A stretch of 48,328 bases of DNA from SZUA-217 sp964194555 (lineage in GTDB: Bacteria; Actinomycetota; Acidimicrobiia; Spongiisociales; ZC4RG35): assembly GCA_964194555.1 (NCBI GenBank), contig CAXMMT010000038.1, positions 1-48,328 of the forward strand, given 5' to 3'. The notes under the pieces were generated by a model. It was not told the origin of the DNA, did no database searches, and was given only the letters and a program-made list of their open reading frames with translations. A program made the translations under genes and the position numbers. Positions 15,852 to 25,777 of this stretch are shown piece by piece. Within the stretch, counting starts at the first letter, position 1, and each line of letters opens with the position of its first letter.

Positions 15852-18137
15852 CTAGTCCAGGTTCTCGTGGGAGAGCGTTGGAGGGTCCTCTCTTAGAGTG
15901 ATGACGACCTTGTCCAGGGAACCCTGGAAAGGGAACGGGCTGCCCTCGTATGCCGGGTCGACCTGGGTTCCGGTATCGAGTCCGATGTCAAACGTCTCAG
16001 CGAGAGAATACGTGCTGATGTGCATCATCGGCATGTGGACCCCGTTCACCTTCTCTCCGTTGACGTGAAGCTCGCCATCACCGGCGAATTCGCCGGTCTT
16101 GATGAAGTTGAACTTCAGTTCGGTCACGCCAGTGGGCAGCGGCGGCGAGGTCATCTTGTAGTGGACGCCGTCTAGATAGTTGTAGTCGAACACAAGACGT
16201 CCATCCATGATGTACATGGTGAAGCCTCCGGTCATTCCGCCTACCGCGACAATCACTCCTTCTTCGTCACCCCGCAAGTCGATGACAGTAACGATGTCGT
16301 GTGACCGATTCTTGACCGGCGCCGAAGCCTTCTCGGAAATCCGAAACGCACCTGGTGCGTAGTACACGAACTCTGTCCGATCACCAAAGAGACGATGATG
16401 CTGTGCCTGGAGACGCCCCATGATGTTGACATCGAGTGGGTAGACGTTGTACTTCCAGGCTTCCTCGTCGAAGATCTCGAGGAGTTCTTGCAGCTTCTCG
16501 GGATGTTCCTCGGCGAGGTCGTTGCTCTCCGAGAAGTCCTCTGCCACGTGGTATAGCTCCCACTTGTCGTCTTCGAAGGGTTGAACGGTGGGTGACAAGT
16601 CCCATGGCATCCGGTTGGCATGAAGCGTGACTGCTTTCCAACCATCGACCCAGATCGCCCGGTTTCCGAACATTTCGTAGTACTGACGCGTCCGAGCGTT
16701 TGGTGCGTCGGCGTCGTCGAAGCAATACATCATCGAGACACCATCGAAGTTCTTCTGCTCCACCCCCTGATAAACGTCGGGCCGTTCGACACGTGCGGCT
16801 TCGAGGATCGTTGGTGCGATGTCTGAGATGTGGAAGTATTGAGTTCTCACCTCCCCTGTCGATTGGATTCCATTGGGCCAGTGAACGATCAGTGCATCGT
16901 GCTGGCCGCCCCGGTGTTCGCTCTGTTTGAAGTATTTGAAAGGCGTGTTTCCCGCCATCGCCCAGCCTGCGTGATAGTGCGGGTACGTCGTGGGATCTCC
17001 CCATGCGTCGAACTTGTCCATGTTGGCATCGAACGGTGTCTGCAGTCCGTTGATGACGTAGGTCTCGTTGAATGTACCGGCGAGACCGCCCTCGCCACTT
17101 GCACCGTTGTCAGCCGTGACGAATATGAGGGTGTTGTCCAACTCGCCAATTCGTTCCAGGGCTTCAACGACACGGCCAATCTGATGATCGACGTGGTCCA
17201 TCTGGGCTGCGAACACTTCCATCTGCCGCGCGTAGAGCCGTTGTTCGTCCTCGGTTAGGGACTCCCAGGCTGGGATCTCGGGGATTCGGTCTGTGAGCCG
17301 AGTGTGATTGGGCACCACCCCCAGCTCCTTCTGATTAGCAAGTATCTGCTCGCGGGCCACGTCCCAACCCATGGCGAAACGGCCCTTGTACTTGTCGATG
17401 AACTCTTGTGGGGCATGGTGCGGAGAATGCATCGAGCCTGAGGCCCAAAGCATCATGAACGGATCGTCAGGCCTGAGCGACTTGTGGCCGGTGATCCACT
17501 CCATGGCACGATCTGCCAGGTCCTTGTCGAGATGCTCGGTCTTGCGGTACGGCTCTGGCGAATGATCATTCCACATGACCGGGACGAACTGATGAACGTC
17601 TGCTGCCATGAAGGTGTACGCATGGTGGAATCCTTCACCGCTCGGCCACCTTTCGAATGGACCAACCTGAGACACTTCGTAAAGCGGCGTGTGGTCCCAC
17701 TTGCCGAGCGCGTAGTTGACATAGCCGGCGTCCGCCAGATAATTGGCGACCGATTTGCACGTGTCGGGCACTATTGCGTTGTAACCAGGAAAACCCATGG
17801 CGGTCAACGCATGACTGCCGAGGCCGATCGTATGTGGATTACGACCAGTCATCAGCGAAGCCCGCGAGGGTGAGCAAAGCGCCGTCGTATGGAAGTCGTT
17901 GAAGCGAAGACCGTCTTCGGCGAGCTTGTCAATGTTCGGCGTTTCGATCAAGCCTCCGAACGACTGGCCCAATTGCGCGAATCCCACATCGTCCAGAAGG
18001 AAAACGATGACATTCGGTGCCTCAGGATGTGGACGTACCGGGTCAGCCCACCACTCGACCGACTCCTCGTAGCTACGACCGATCTTGCCATCGAACTCAT
18101 CACCCGAACCAGGCTGCTTCTCCGTTTCCAGGGTCAT
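15852..18137 (-). CDS. Arylsulfatase-type sulfatase
   Basis: The ~761-residue cytosolic enzyme begins with metal-binding 'VIVFLLDDVGFAQLG' (Asp49, Asp50). It has the formylglycine motif 'CSPSRASLMTGR' (Cys88), the signature that makes a type I sulfatase after oxidation of the Cys. Later core motifs include 'YALGKWDHTP', 'VTADNGASGEGG' and 'PFKYFKQSEHRGG'. Residues ~600-760 form a C-terminal beta-rich domain seen in large sulfatases. It hydrolyses sulfate esters, possibly alkyl or aryl sulfates, releasing sulfate. No signal peptide is visible. I choose ATG 18137 because AAGGAG and CGGAG precede it; a longer frame to 18206 is low in family content. Confidence 0.9.
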   Translation of the reverse strand: MTLETEKQPGSGDEFDGKIGRSYEESVEWWADPVRPHPEAPNVIVFLLDDVGFAQLGQSFGGLIETPNIDKLAEDGLRFNDFHTTALCSPSRASLMTGRNPHTIGLGSHALTAMGFPGYNAIVPDTCKSVANYLADAGYVNYALGKWDHTPLYEVSQVGPFERWPSGEGFHHAYTFMAADVHQFVPVMWNDHSPEPYRKTEHLDKDLADRAMEWITGHKSLRPDDPFMMLWASGSMHSPHHAPQEFIDKYKGRFAMGWDVAREQILANQKELGVVPNHTRLTDRIPEIPAWESLTEDEQRLYARQMEVFAAQMDHVDHQIGRVVEALERIGELDNTLIFVTADNGASGEGGLAGTFNETYVINGLQTPFDANMDKFDAWGDPTTYPHYHAGWAMAGNTPFKYFKQSEHRGGQHDALIVHWPNGIQSTGEVRTQYFHISDIAPTILEAARVERPDVYQGVEQKNFDGVSMMYCFDDADAPNARTRQYYEMFGNRAIWVDGWKAVTLHANRMPWDLSPTVQPFEDDKWELYHVAEDFSESNDLAEEHPEKLQELLEIFDEEAWKYNVYPLDVNIMGRLQAQHHRLFGDRTEFVYYAPGAFRISEKASAPVKNRSHDIVTVIDLRGDEEGVIVAVGGMTGGFTMYIMDGRLVFDYNYLDGVHYKMTSPPLPTGVTELKFNFIKTGEFAGDGELHVNGEKVNGVHMPMMHISTYSLAETFDIGLDTGTQVDPAYEGSPFPFQGSLDKVVITLREDPPTLSHENLD

Positions 18138-18262
18138 CTCCGTGCTGCTCCTTGCTGCTGCTCCTTGACAATGGTGAGGCGCTCCAGGCAAAGAAGCGTC
18201 TCGCATCCCTGTAACCTAGACCTCCATTCAGGAGGCCAAATATCGCGGCTGGCTGTGGATGG

Positions 18263-18958
18263 TCAGTTGCTCCGATCGACCTGGTACTCAATAGCGTTGC
18301 CGGCCTTGCCAACGGCGACTATTACCTCAGCGATTCGCAGGCAGTAGGCCATTTGCTGGGCTGCGCGGCGAGATCGACCCAACTTCGAGGCGAGTTGAGC
18401 GGTGGTGAACGGCTCTGGTAAGCCGGTGGGCATCAGGCCAGCGAGGTCGACGGTGTTGCTGATCAGCAATGTGTCCACGACGTCGATCAGTCGGCGTTCC
18501 TCGATTGTCCAACCCTTGCGACGCCACGAGCGATCGGGTGTATGACGTCTGTACTCCTCCTCGTTGGTCAAGAGCACTTCGACCTCGAGGTGTGGGTGAG
18601 CAACCAGATTGGGGAAACTGACCAGTTCGGCAAAGATGTCGGTCGGCTTGCCGTGTTTCGGTGAACACCTTCTGCTGAGAATTGTGCCGTCAGTATCCAC
18701 CTTGACGATCCACTTGTTGATCGGGATCGGGTGGACGATGCGTACATGGTGTCCAAGTTCGATCAGAGTGGTGACCTTCTTCTTCATGGAGGAGAAGCCG
18801 CGTGTTTGCACCTCGATCAGCAAGTTCTCTCGAACCAGGTCGATCACGAACCCATCGACGGGAACCTCGATTTGGTCACCGGGTCTGGCGTACCACCGTT
18901 TCAGAGAAGCGTGAAGCGGCTTCTCCCGAAGGGTCCCGATATGAGGTGTTTCCTTCAT
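18263..18958 (-). CDS. Conserved protein with a PD-(D/E)xK nuclease-like N-terminal part and a C-terminal winged-helix-like part
   Basis: This protein of about 231 residues begins 'KPLHASLKRWYARPGD', followed by 'VDGFVIDLVRENLLIEVQT'. The spacing of the Asp, then Glu-x-Gln, then Lys ('SSMKKKV') looks like a PD-(D/E)xK nuclease core. A middle part ('HHVRIVHPIPINKWIV') resembles a second strand-helix unit. The C-terminal ~60 residues ('FTTAQLASKLGRSRRAAQQM') look like a winged helix-turn-helix. I recognise it only as a conserved hypothetical protein. GTG 18976 is an alternative start. No methyltransferase neighbour suggests a restriction system. Confidence 0.7.
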   Translation of the reverse strand: MKETPHIGTLREKPLHASLKRWYARPGDQIEVPVDGFVIDLVRENLLIEVQTRGFSSMKKKVTTLIELGHHVRIVHPIPINKWIVKVDTDGTILSRRCSPKHGKPTDIFAELVSFPNLVAHPHLEVEVLLTNEEEYRRHTPDRSWRRKGWTIEERRLIDVVDTLLISNTVDLAGLMPTGLPEPFTTAQLASKLGRSRRAAQQMAYCLRIAEVIVAVGKAGNAIEYQVDRSN

Positions 18959-19081
18959 CAGACCGATCGCACGCACCTCGAACCCATCGACCGACGGTGG
19001 GGCGGTGTGTTGGCTGATGACGAGACGAGCTCGAGCAGCTCATCTTTGAGTGGAAGGTCAGACTGCACGATCATCGGCACA

Positions 19082-19798
19082 TCATGAAGGGGTCAGGTGT
19101 CGGGAAGACCGCATGGCCCGCTGCGAAAGGTCCATCCATAGTTGGGCTGATCCGTGATGTTGGTTGGCGAGCTCGGCCCACCGTTTGGCGGCATTTCGGA
19201 ACAATTCGGCAAGTTCCGACGGCGAGTCGGCGTTCAAGACGATGCCTCCTGACCAGAGCGAGCGGCTCCAGTCCGCCAAGACCTGTACAAGGTGGTCGAT
19301 CGGGCCGTAAGAGTCCTCCCCGTCGACATGGATCCCCTCATGCCCGGGTATCAAGGGTGCCACCCTCGCCTCGTCGGCGAGAGCCAAGAGAACATCGCGA
19401 TCGGCGTGTGCGGCGCGACGGTGAATGGCATAGCCATGGCCCACGGTGTCGAGCCAGGGAACTGCCCAGTGGACAATGCGATCAGCAAGCAGAAATCTCC
19501 GCGCCTCATACGCCCGTGTCGCGATGTCACGAGCCCCTGTTTCCCAGCCATCGGCCTCGGCCACCGCAAGCCCGGCCGCAAATGACGCCAACGAAGACAG
19601 ATCGTTCTCCGGTAGCTGGTGACCCCATTCTCTTGTTTTTCGGTTGAGATCCTCGGCAGGGTCGTAGTACAGAACGACGTCGACTTCGATGGGCGACCGG
19701 TCGGCCCAAAGGTCGGGAACGGCCTCGAGGCTCCAGTGGTCGGCAAGACCGATCCAGAGTTCCTTCTCGGCCAGGGCTCTCTCAGTAGCGGTAGGCAT
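19082..19798 (-). CDS. Uncharacterised helical protein at the end of the molybdoenzyme operon; possible TorD/NarJ-type chaperone
   Basis: The 238-residue, mostly helical protein overlaps the 3' end of the molybdoenzyme gene by 17 bases, so translation is coupled. Positions ~75-120 ('ASFAAGLAVAEADGWETG', 'YEARRFLLADRIVHWAVPWL') resemble the C-terminal helices of TorD/NarJ chaperones, where a '(F)L..H...W' pattern is common. Such chaperones guide cofactor insertion. The match is weak and mainly rests on position. No catalytic motif seen. Confidence 0.7.
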   Translation of the reverse strand: MPTATERALAEKELWIGLADHWSLEAVPDLWADRSPIEVDVVLYYDPAEDLNRKTREWGHQLPENDLSSLASFAAGLAVAEADGWETGARDIATRAYEARRFLLADRIVHWAVPWLDTVGHGYAIHRRAAHADRDVLLALADEARVAPLIPGHEGIHVDGEDSYGPIDHLVQVLADWSRSLWSGGIVLNADSPSELAELFRNAAKRWAELANQHHGSAQLWMDLSQRAMRSSRHLTPS

Positions 19799-22511
19799 CC
19801 GGTGTCGGCTTGACTGGTCGGTCCAGCCACAAGGGCCTTCGGTTCCCGTCAGGGCCGGGGCCGGGTCTGGTCATCTCCAGCCACTTTTCGAAGACCCGGG
19901 TGCTCTTGGCGGTGTCGACGACCACATCCCCGTATTGGTCGCCTTCCTGGGCCGTGGTCAGAGTGACCCGCTGGTGCCAAGCGTGCATTCCCGACACCGG
20001 ATCGGGATGGACAGGGAACGCCAGGTTCTGGTTTACCCCGGGATCCTTCCACCAGATCCGCGATGAGTCGGGGTCGTCAGACTCGAAAGGCTCGATGCCC
20101 TTCAACTGGCGGAGTCGCCATTTGCCATCCCCGAGTTGGTCGATGTTGACCAGCGCCGAGCTCCAACGCTCGTTCCCGGTCTTGTCCTCCTGTCGCCAGC
20201 GGCCCATGTGATGTGAGGCCGCCACCACGCCGGGTCGGATGCCTTCGGTTCGCCAGGCACGCATGACGAACCAGCCGATGTCGGTGGTGATCCGAACCAT
20301 CTCGCCGGTCTCGAAACCGAGGGCATCCGCGTCGACAGGGTTGACCCAGAGGGGATGCCCATGACTGATCTCGTACAGATACTTGGCATTTCCGGATCGG
20401 GTGTGAATCAGGGTCGGCAGACGAAAGGTCGGCAACAGGATGCGCTCATTTCCCCCGAGGTCCAGGTCACGCCAGTTGACGTGCGACCTGAGATAGGTGG
20501 GAATCGCCTCCGCGCCCCATCCCCAATCGTCCATCGTCTCGGAATACCACTCCAGCTTCCGGGAAGGCGTCTTGAAGCCCGTCTTCAGCTCACCGTCGAT
20601 GCTGACCCCGCTCCTCGGGTCGGCAGGCGGGCGCTCATGGACCTCGTAGATGTCGCGTTCTACCTCAAATGCGCCGTACTTCCGCATGAAGCCGAGCGGG
20701 TCAAGACCTTCCTTCTGAGCTGCCTCGGGTAGACCGGGAACGCTGTTCTCGAACATCCAGCCGTAATACTCGTCCACCGAAACCGGTCGGCTGGGGTCGC
20801 TGGGCGATTCGAACCATTTCCTGATTCCCAGCGATCCGTCGGGGTCGATGTGCCACGAGAGATCGAACCAGAACTCGGTCTCCTCCCACACTTCGCCGGG
20901 GTTGGCTTCGTATGTCCGGTTGAAGGTCTTGCCGTCACGCTCGCCGGCCACACGAAGCACCGGCTGACGAAATCCCAGCCATTGGGCGGCATGAGTTTCG
21001 TAGGAGTGGGTGTCGTGACGCTCGGCCGACACACCCATCGGCAGCACGTAGTCGGCGTACCAGGCGGTCTCCGACCAGGTCGGGGTAAGGGCGACATGGA
21101 GTCCGACCATGTCTTCGTTGGTGAGGACTTCGAGCCAGGAGAAGCCGTCGGGGTTGGTCCAAATCGGGTTGTAGACCCTGGTGAAGTAGACGTCGAGTTT
21201 TCCCCGGCCCTGTTTGAGAAAATGAGGAAGCAGGAAGCTCATCTCGTGATGGGCAAGGGGGTACTCGATTGGCCATAGAAGCTCGTTCCAGCGGCTGTGG
21301 GCTGGTGGTGTGTTCCAATGCTCCGGCTTGAACTTCCCCCAGGCGCTTGGCGAGAGCCCGCCCTTGGTGCCCACCGACCCGGTGAGCACATGGAGGAACT
21401 GAAGCGTGCGGGCAGCCTGCCAGCCTCCGAGATTCCCCGATCCTGTCGAGCGCCACGTGTGGGAGGCAAACCGGTGCCCCGCGTTGGCGATCTCTCGCGC
21501 CACCTCGACGATCTGGTCGACAGAGACGCCGCACTCCTCGGCGGCCCACTCGGGTGTGTAGCCGGCGTAGGTCTCCTTCAAACCCTCGATGAATGACTCG
21601 TATGTGCGGTCCTTGTCCGGGAATCTCTTCTCCAGCGACTTATCCCAGTTGACCCAGCGACGAACGAATTGGTGATCGATGTTGTCCCACTCGAGGAGAA
21701 GCCGCGCGATGGCCAAGAAAAGCCCGGCTTCGGTCCCGGGCCATGTTGAGAGCCAGTAGTCGGACATCGAGGCGGTGTTGGAGAGCCTCGGGTCGATGGT
21801 GCAGAGTTTGGCGCCCGATCTCTTCGCCTCCATGATCCGCTGAGCGTGGGGGTTGAAGTAGTGACCGGTTTCCAGGTGGGAAGACAGCAAAAGGATGAAC
21901 CGGGCATTGGCGAAGTCGGGAGAGGGCCGGTCATGTCCCGACCACATCGCGTATCCCAGCCTTGCGCCGGAAGAGCAGATGTTGGTGTGGGAGTTGTGGC
22001 CGTCGACACCCCAGGCTTTCAGGGTTCGATCCATGAACCCGTCCTCGCCTGGTCTGCCGACGTGGTACATGATCTCGTCGTGGCGGTCTTCGCGGATGGC
22101 CTTCCCGATGCGTCCTCCGATGTCGGTCAGAGCGTCTTCCCAGGTCACCCGTTCCCACTCGCCTGATCCCCTTTTTCCTTTGCGCCGCATGGGGTAGAGG
22201 ATGCGCTCGGGGTCGTTGACCTGATTGATGGTTGCCGGCCCCTTGGCACAATTGCGTCCCCGAGACCCGGGGTGGGCGGGGTTGCCCTCGAACCGGCGTA
22301 TCTCACCGGTGTCCTTGTCGACGTAGGCGAGAAGGCCACATGCCGATTCGCAGTTGAAACATGTGGTCGGCACCAACCTGTAACGGTTCGCCTTGCGCTT
22401 GGGCCAGGCCTTGGCGTCCCATTCGACCCAGTCGTCCCACAAGTCCGGAGGCGGGTAGTTGGTCAGGCCCCCTCCTGGGACCAGCCGTGGTATTTCGCGA
22501 CTCGCTGTCAT
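19782..22511 (-). CDS. DMSO-reductase-family molybdopterin oxidoreductase, catalytic subunit
   Basis: The 909-residue protein has an N-terminal [4Fe-4S] motif, Cys51-x2-Cys54-x3-Cys58-x29-Cys88 ('CFNCESACG ... NCAKG'). Molybdopterin domains follow: 'ILYPMRRKG', 'ICSSGARLGYAMW', 'LETGHYFNPHAQRIMEA' and a C-terminal MGD-binding barrel. Cys179 in 'TNICSSGARLG' is a candidate Mo ligand. There is no Tat signal, so the enzyme faces the cytosol, as in SoeA-type sulfite dehydrogenases; periplasmic relatives such as PsrA carry one. The fused FeS/NrfD gene lies 13 bases upstream and a SulP transporter is divergent from it. Substrate is inferred to be a sulfur compound, but nitrate, arsenic or other oxyanions are possible. 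Confidence 0.9.
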   Translation of the reverse strand: MTASREIPRLVPGGGLTNYPPPDLWDDWVEWDAKAWPKRKANRYRLVPTTCFNCESACGLLAYVDKDTGEIRRFEGNPAHPGSRGRNCAKGPATINQVNDPERILYPMRRKGKRGSGEWERVTWEDALTDIGGRIGKAIREDRHDEIMYHVGRPGEDGFMDRTLKAWGVDGHNSHTNICSSGARLGYAMWSGHDRPSPDFANARFILLLSSHLETGHYFNPHAQRIMEAKRSGAKLCTIDPRLSNTASMSDYWLSTWPGTEAGLFLAIARLLLEWDNIDHQFVRRWVNWDKSLEKRFPDKDRTYESFIEGLKETYAGYTPEWAAEECGVSVDQIVEVAREIANAGHRFASHTWRSTGSGNLGGWQAARTLQFLHVLTGSVGTKGGLSPSAWGKFKPEHWNTPPAHSRWNELLWPIEYPLAHHEMSFLLPHFLKQGRGKLDVYFTRVYNPIWTNPDGFSWLEVLTNEDMVGLHVALTPTWSETAWYADYVLPMGVSAERHDTHSYETHAAQWLGFRQPVLRVAGERDGKTFNRTYEANPGEVWEETEFWFDLSWHIDPDGSLGIRKWFESPSDPSRPVSVDEYYGWMFENSVPGLPEAAQKEGLDPLGFMRKYGAFEVERDIYEVHERPPADPRSGVSIDGELKTGFKTPSRKLEWYSETMDDWGWGAEAIPTYLRSHVNWRDLDLGGNERILLPTFRLPTLIHTRSGNAKYLYEISHGHPLWVNPVDADALGFETGEMVRITTDIGWFVMRAWRTEGIRPGVVAASHHMGRWRQEDKTGNERWSSALVNIDQLGDGKWRLRQLKGIEPFESDDPDSSRIWWKDPGVNQNLAFPVHPDPVSGMHAWHQRVTLTTAQEGDQYGDVVVDTAKSTRVFEKWLEMTRPGPGPDGNRRPLWLDRPVKPTPDAYRY

Positions 22512-22524
22512 TTCACCCTGCCCA

Positions 22525-24180
22525 TCAACTCAGTGGAACACTTTGGCCGGCCTTGACGAAGGCGTCGTCCGCGAGAAAGACACCTGCCATCGCGGCTACA
22601 CCACCGAGAGCCCCGACTGCGGCGGATGCTCCGCTGAGCACCAAGGCGGCAGCAGAGATCGGCACGACCACCACGAGAAACTGACCGAGCCACCACTCTC
22701 TGGCGTACTCGCCTTTCGTCATGTGATGCATGGCGGCTGCGGCGTTGGTCGTGCTGTGGGAGGCGAAGAGCTCGGTCAGGGACATCGATCCCACCATGGC
22801 CGCTCCTATCAGCATCACCCAGGCAAACGGAGTGATGGAGGTAACCAATACGCTCATCGACAGGGCGGCTATCAAAGAAATGCCGCCGCCGACGGCGAGG
22901 GCGCCGCCGATCATATGCCACAACAACACCGGAGTTTGCCAGAGATCTCGTCCCTCGGCCTGTCCGAACAGATAGGCGGTGTATCCGGAGACCCCCAATC
23001 CAACCACGGCGGAGGCCCAGATCACGAGTTCGAGAGAGCCGATGTCGAAAACACCGAGCAAGAACCAGACGCCCATTAATGCTGCAAACGCACCGAGGAT
23101 CCAGGACCCTCTGACCAGCCAGGAACCAGGGTTTCCCTTGGTCAGCAAATAGAAGAAGCGATCGGGTCGTTTCAGATCCCAGACCAGAAGCACGCCGGTA
23201 AGCAGCAGAAAGATGCCGGCGACCAGCGGTGCCAGCCAGCGCATCCAGGCAGTATCGGTTCTCACGCCATATGCAAGGGCGGCCGCCGCAGCCATGGCAA
23301 TACCGGCTGAGATTCCCTTGGTGAGGAAGTAAGAGCTCACCTTCCATCCCCACGGCATCGGATGATCGGTGTTGTAAACCACCCGTGGAGGCTTCGCAGA
23401 GCGGTCCCGGTCGACGGTCACCGCCGGCGTGGGCGCTCTCTCAGCTCCGAAGTTGCCGATTGGGGTCTCGATCTCTCTCGGTGTCAGATCGACTGAGAGC
23501 CAGGAGTCGTTGATGTTGCCGGCATCGCGCCACACACCGGAGTCATCGAGCGAGCCGGATCGTGCCGGATCGAGAATCGACGATTCGACACCCTTGTAGA
23601 AGACGTTGGGTCCGGTCCCCTGCTCGGGAGCTCGAACCGTCAGCTTCTCGGTCGCCACCATCTGTGCGATCTGAGTGGTTGGATCATCGATGTCCCCGGC
23701 GATGATCGCCTGCTCGGGGCAGACAATGACACAGGCCGGTTCGAGGCCGACGTCGACCCGGTGGGCGCAGTAGTTGCACTTTTGCGCGGTGTTCTCCATC
23801 GGATCGATGTAAAGAGCATCGTAAGGACAGGCCTGCATGCACGATTTGCAGCCGATGCAGAGGTCGGTGTCGAAGTCGACGATCCCGTCGTCACGCTTGA
23901 ACAAGGCCGTGGTTGGACAGATCGCCACGCATGGCGCATCGGTGCAGTGGTTACAGCGGAGAACGGAGAAGAACCGCCTGGTGTCGGGCCAGGCCCCCTT
24001 TTCGATGTACTTGACCCATGTTCGGTTGACACCGAGCGGGACCTCGTGCTCGGTCTTGCAGGCGACCGTGCAAGCGTGACAACCGATGCAAACGTCCTGG
24101 TCGATTACAAAGCCGTACTTCAGGACGTGCTCCAATCGATGGTGATCCAGCCCTTTTCGTTGGCGAGTGTAGTTCTCCAC
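22525..24180 (-). CDS. Fused 4x[4Fe-4S] ferredoxin subunit and NrfD-type membrane anchor
   Basis: The 551-residue protein joins two subunits that are usually separate. Residues ~20-165 hold sixteen cysteines in four clusters: 31/34/37/41, 76/79/84/88, 108/111/114/118 and 135/138/150/154. A linker (~170-280) follows, then a polytopic NrfD/PsrC-like quinone-reactive anchor (~285-551) with about eight helices. Electrons should pass between the Mo enzyme and the quinone pool. GTG 24180 is the start; a five-codon ORF (ATG ACT CAG CCG AAG TGA) ends just before it. The protein has no signal peptide, so the FeS part is cytosolic. Confidence 0.92.
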   Translation of the reverse strand: MENYTRQRKGLDHHRLEHVLKYGFVIDQDVCIGCHACTVACKTEHEVPLGVNRTWVKYIEKGAWPDTRRFFSVLRCNHCTDAPCVAICPTTALFKRDDGIVDFDTDLCIGCKSCMQACPYDALYIDPMENTAQKCNYCAHRVDVGLEPACVIVCPEQAIIAGDIDDPTTQIAQMVATEKLTVRAPEQGTGPNVFYKGVESSILDPARSGSLDDSGVWRDAGNINDSWLSVDLTPREIETPIGNFGAERAPTPAVTVDRDRSAKPPRVVYNTDHPMPWGWKVSSYFLTKGISAGIAMAAAAALAYGVRTDTAWMRWLAPLVAGIFLLLTGVLLVWDLKRPDRFFYLLTKGNPGSWLVRGSWILGAFAALMGVWFLLGVFDIGSLELVIWASAVVGLGVSGYTAYLFGQAEGRDLWQTPVLLWHMIGGALAVGGGISLIAALSMSVLVTSITPFAWVMLIGAAMVGSMSLTELFASHSTTNAAAAMHHMTKGEYAREWWLGQFLVVVVPISAAALVLSGASAAVGALGGVAAMAGVFLADDAFVKAGQSVPLS

Positions 24181-24255
24181 TCACTTCGGCTGAGTCATGG
24201 GTCACCCCCTCCGCCGGGTGGTTTGCCCAAGCAGCACACTCGATAGAATCGGCGT

Positions 24256-25764
24256 TTGCCAGACTCGGGCCACCGCCAGTTCTCGACGGCCGACATCGTC
24301 GCCGGTATCAGTGTTGCGCTGATCCTCATCCCGCAGTCCCTCGCTTATGCCGGGATTGCCGGAGTTCCAGCCAATGTCGGTCTTTTTGCGGCGGCCTTGC
24401 CGACCATTGCCGCGGCCATCTTTGCTTCCAGCCCGTACCTACAGACCGGGCCAGTTGCCATGACCGCCCTGCTCACATTCGGGGCTCTCTCCGTGGTGGC
24501 CACACCGTTCAGTCCCGAGTACGTGGCGCTGGCCGCGCTGTTGGCACTCGTGGTGGGCGTGATGCGTCTGGTCATCGGGATGACGCGATTTGGCGTGATT
24601 GCCTACTTCATGTCGCGACCGGTGATGATCGGATTCATGACCGGGGCGACGATACTGATCGCGGCATCCCAGGTTCCAGCCCTGCTCGGTGTCGAGCGGG
24701 GGGACAGCGGGCTACTTTCAGAGGCCTGGCTCGCCCTCAGTGATCCGTCCGGTTGGCAATTGGCCTCGGTCCTTTTCGGCATCGCCGCAATCGTGGTGAT
24801 CGAGGGGGCAAGGCGTATCGACCGACGAATACCCGGTGTGCTGGTGGCTGTGGCCGGTGCCATCTTGGTCAGTGTCTTGGTGGGGTTCGACGGCATGACG
24901 GTGGGTGAGATCCCGACCGGTTTCCCTGAGTTCAGTCTGAGCTTTCCCTGGTCATCTGTGGTCTCGCTACTCATCCCCGGTCTTGTGATTGCTTTGGTCG
25001 GGTTCACCGAGGCTGCTGCGATCTCGACCATTTTCGCTGCCGAGGATCGTGCCCGCTGGGATCCAAATCGCGAGTTTGTCAGTCAGGGAGTGGCCAATCT
25101 CGCTTCAGCGATCTCCGGTGGCTTTCCGGTGGGGGGGTCGTTCTCGCGTAGTTCGGTCAACCGATTGGCAGGGGCGAGAACCCGGTGGAGTGGGGCTGTC
25201 GCTGGGATTGCCGTGTTTCTCTTCTTCCCGGTTGCGGGGGTCTTGGAGCCGTTGCCGACTGCCGTTCTCGCAGCTGTCGTGATCGTGGCCGTGGTCAGAC
25301 TGGTCCGGCCTCAGGAGATAATCCCCATCTGGAAGCTCTCCCGTCTCCAGGGTGGTGTAGCCACGTTCACGCTTCTCGCCACGCTTTTCCTCGCGCCCCG
25401 GATCGACGTGGCGGTAATACTTGGAATCGGCGCTTCGATCCTCGTTCATCTGGGACGCGAGCTGAAGCTGACGGCGAAAGTAGAGGTAGACGGGGATCTC
25501 CTGCGGATTGCTCCCCGTGGCGTCATCTTCTTCGGCTCGACCCACAAACTGAGCAACACCCTCCTCAACAGTCTTGCCGACCACCCGAACACGCAGAGGC
25601 TTGTCGTTGACCTTGGTGGAGTCGGGCGGATCGATTTCACCGGCGGTGACGCGTTGCGGACAGTGGTGATCAACTCGCGGGCGGCGGGTCTCGAAGTCCA
25701 TTTCGAGAACATTCCGCCTCATGCCGAACGAATCGTTCGCGGCGTGTTGGACTCCCTCGACTAG
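24256..25764 (+). CDS. SulP-family anion transporter with STAS domain
   Basis: The 502-residue protein has the SulP membrane core: 'IPQSLAYAGIAGVPANVGL', then 'SRPVMIGFMTGATILIAA' and 'GGFPVGGSFSRSSVNRLAGA'. About eleven membrane helices lie in residues 10-390, with a cytosolic STAS domain (~410-502, 'GVIFFGSTHKLSNTLLN'). SulP proteins carry sulfate, bicarbonate or other anions. It starts at TTG 24256 and is divergent from the molybdoenzyme operon with 75 bases between. Shared promoter space suggests it moves the product or substrate (sulfate or sulfite) of that enzyme. Confidence 0.92.
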   Translation: MPDSGHRQFSTADIVAGISVALILIPQSLAYAGIAGVPANVGLFAAALPTIAAAIFASSPYLQTGPVAMTALLTFGALSVVATPFSPEYVALAALLALVVGVMRLVIGMTRFGVIAYFMSRPVMIGFMTGATILIAASQVPALLGVERGDSGLLSEAWLALSDPSGWQLASVLFGIAAIVVIEGARRIDRRIPGVLVAVAGAILVSVLVGFDGMTVGEIPTGFPEFSLSFPWSSVVSLLIPGLVIALVGFTEAAAISTIFAAEDRARWDPNREFVSQGVANLASAISGGFPVGGSFSRSSVNRLAGARTRWSGAVAGIAVFLFFPVAGVLEPLPTAVLAAVVIVAVVRLVRPQEIIPIWKLSRLQGGVATFTLLATLFLAPRIDVAVILGIGASILVHLGRELKLTAKVEVDGDLLRIAPRGVIFFGSTHKLSNTLLNSLADHPNTQRLVVDLGGVGRIDFTGGDALRTVVINSRAAGLEVHFENIPPHAERIVRGVLDSLD

Positions 25765-25777
25765 TGCCCTCAACAAG

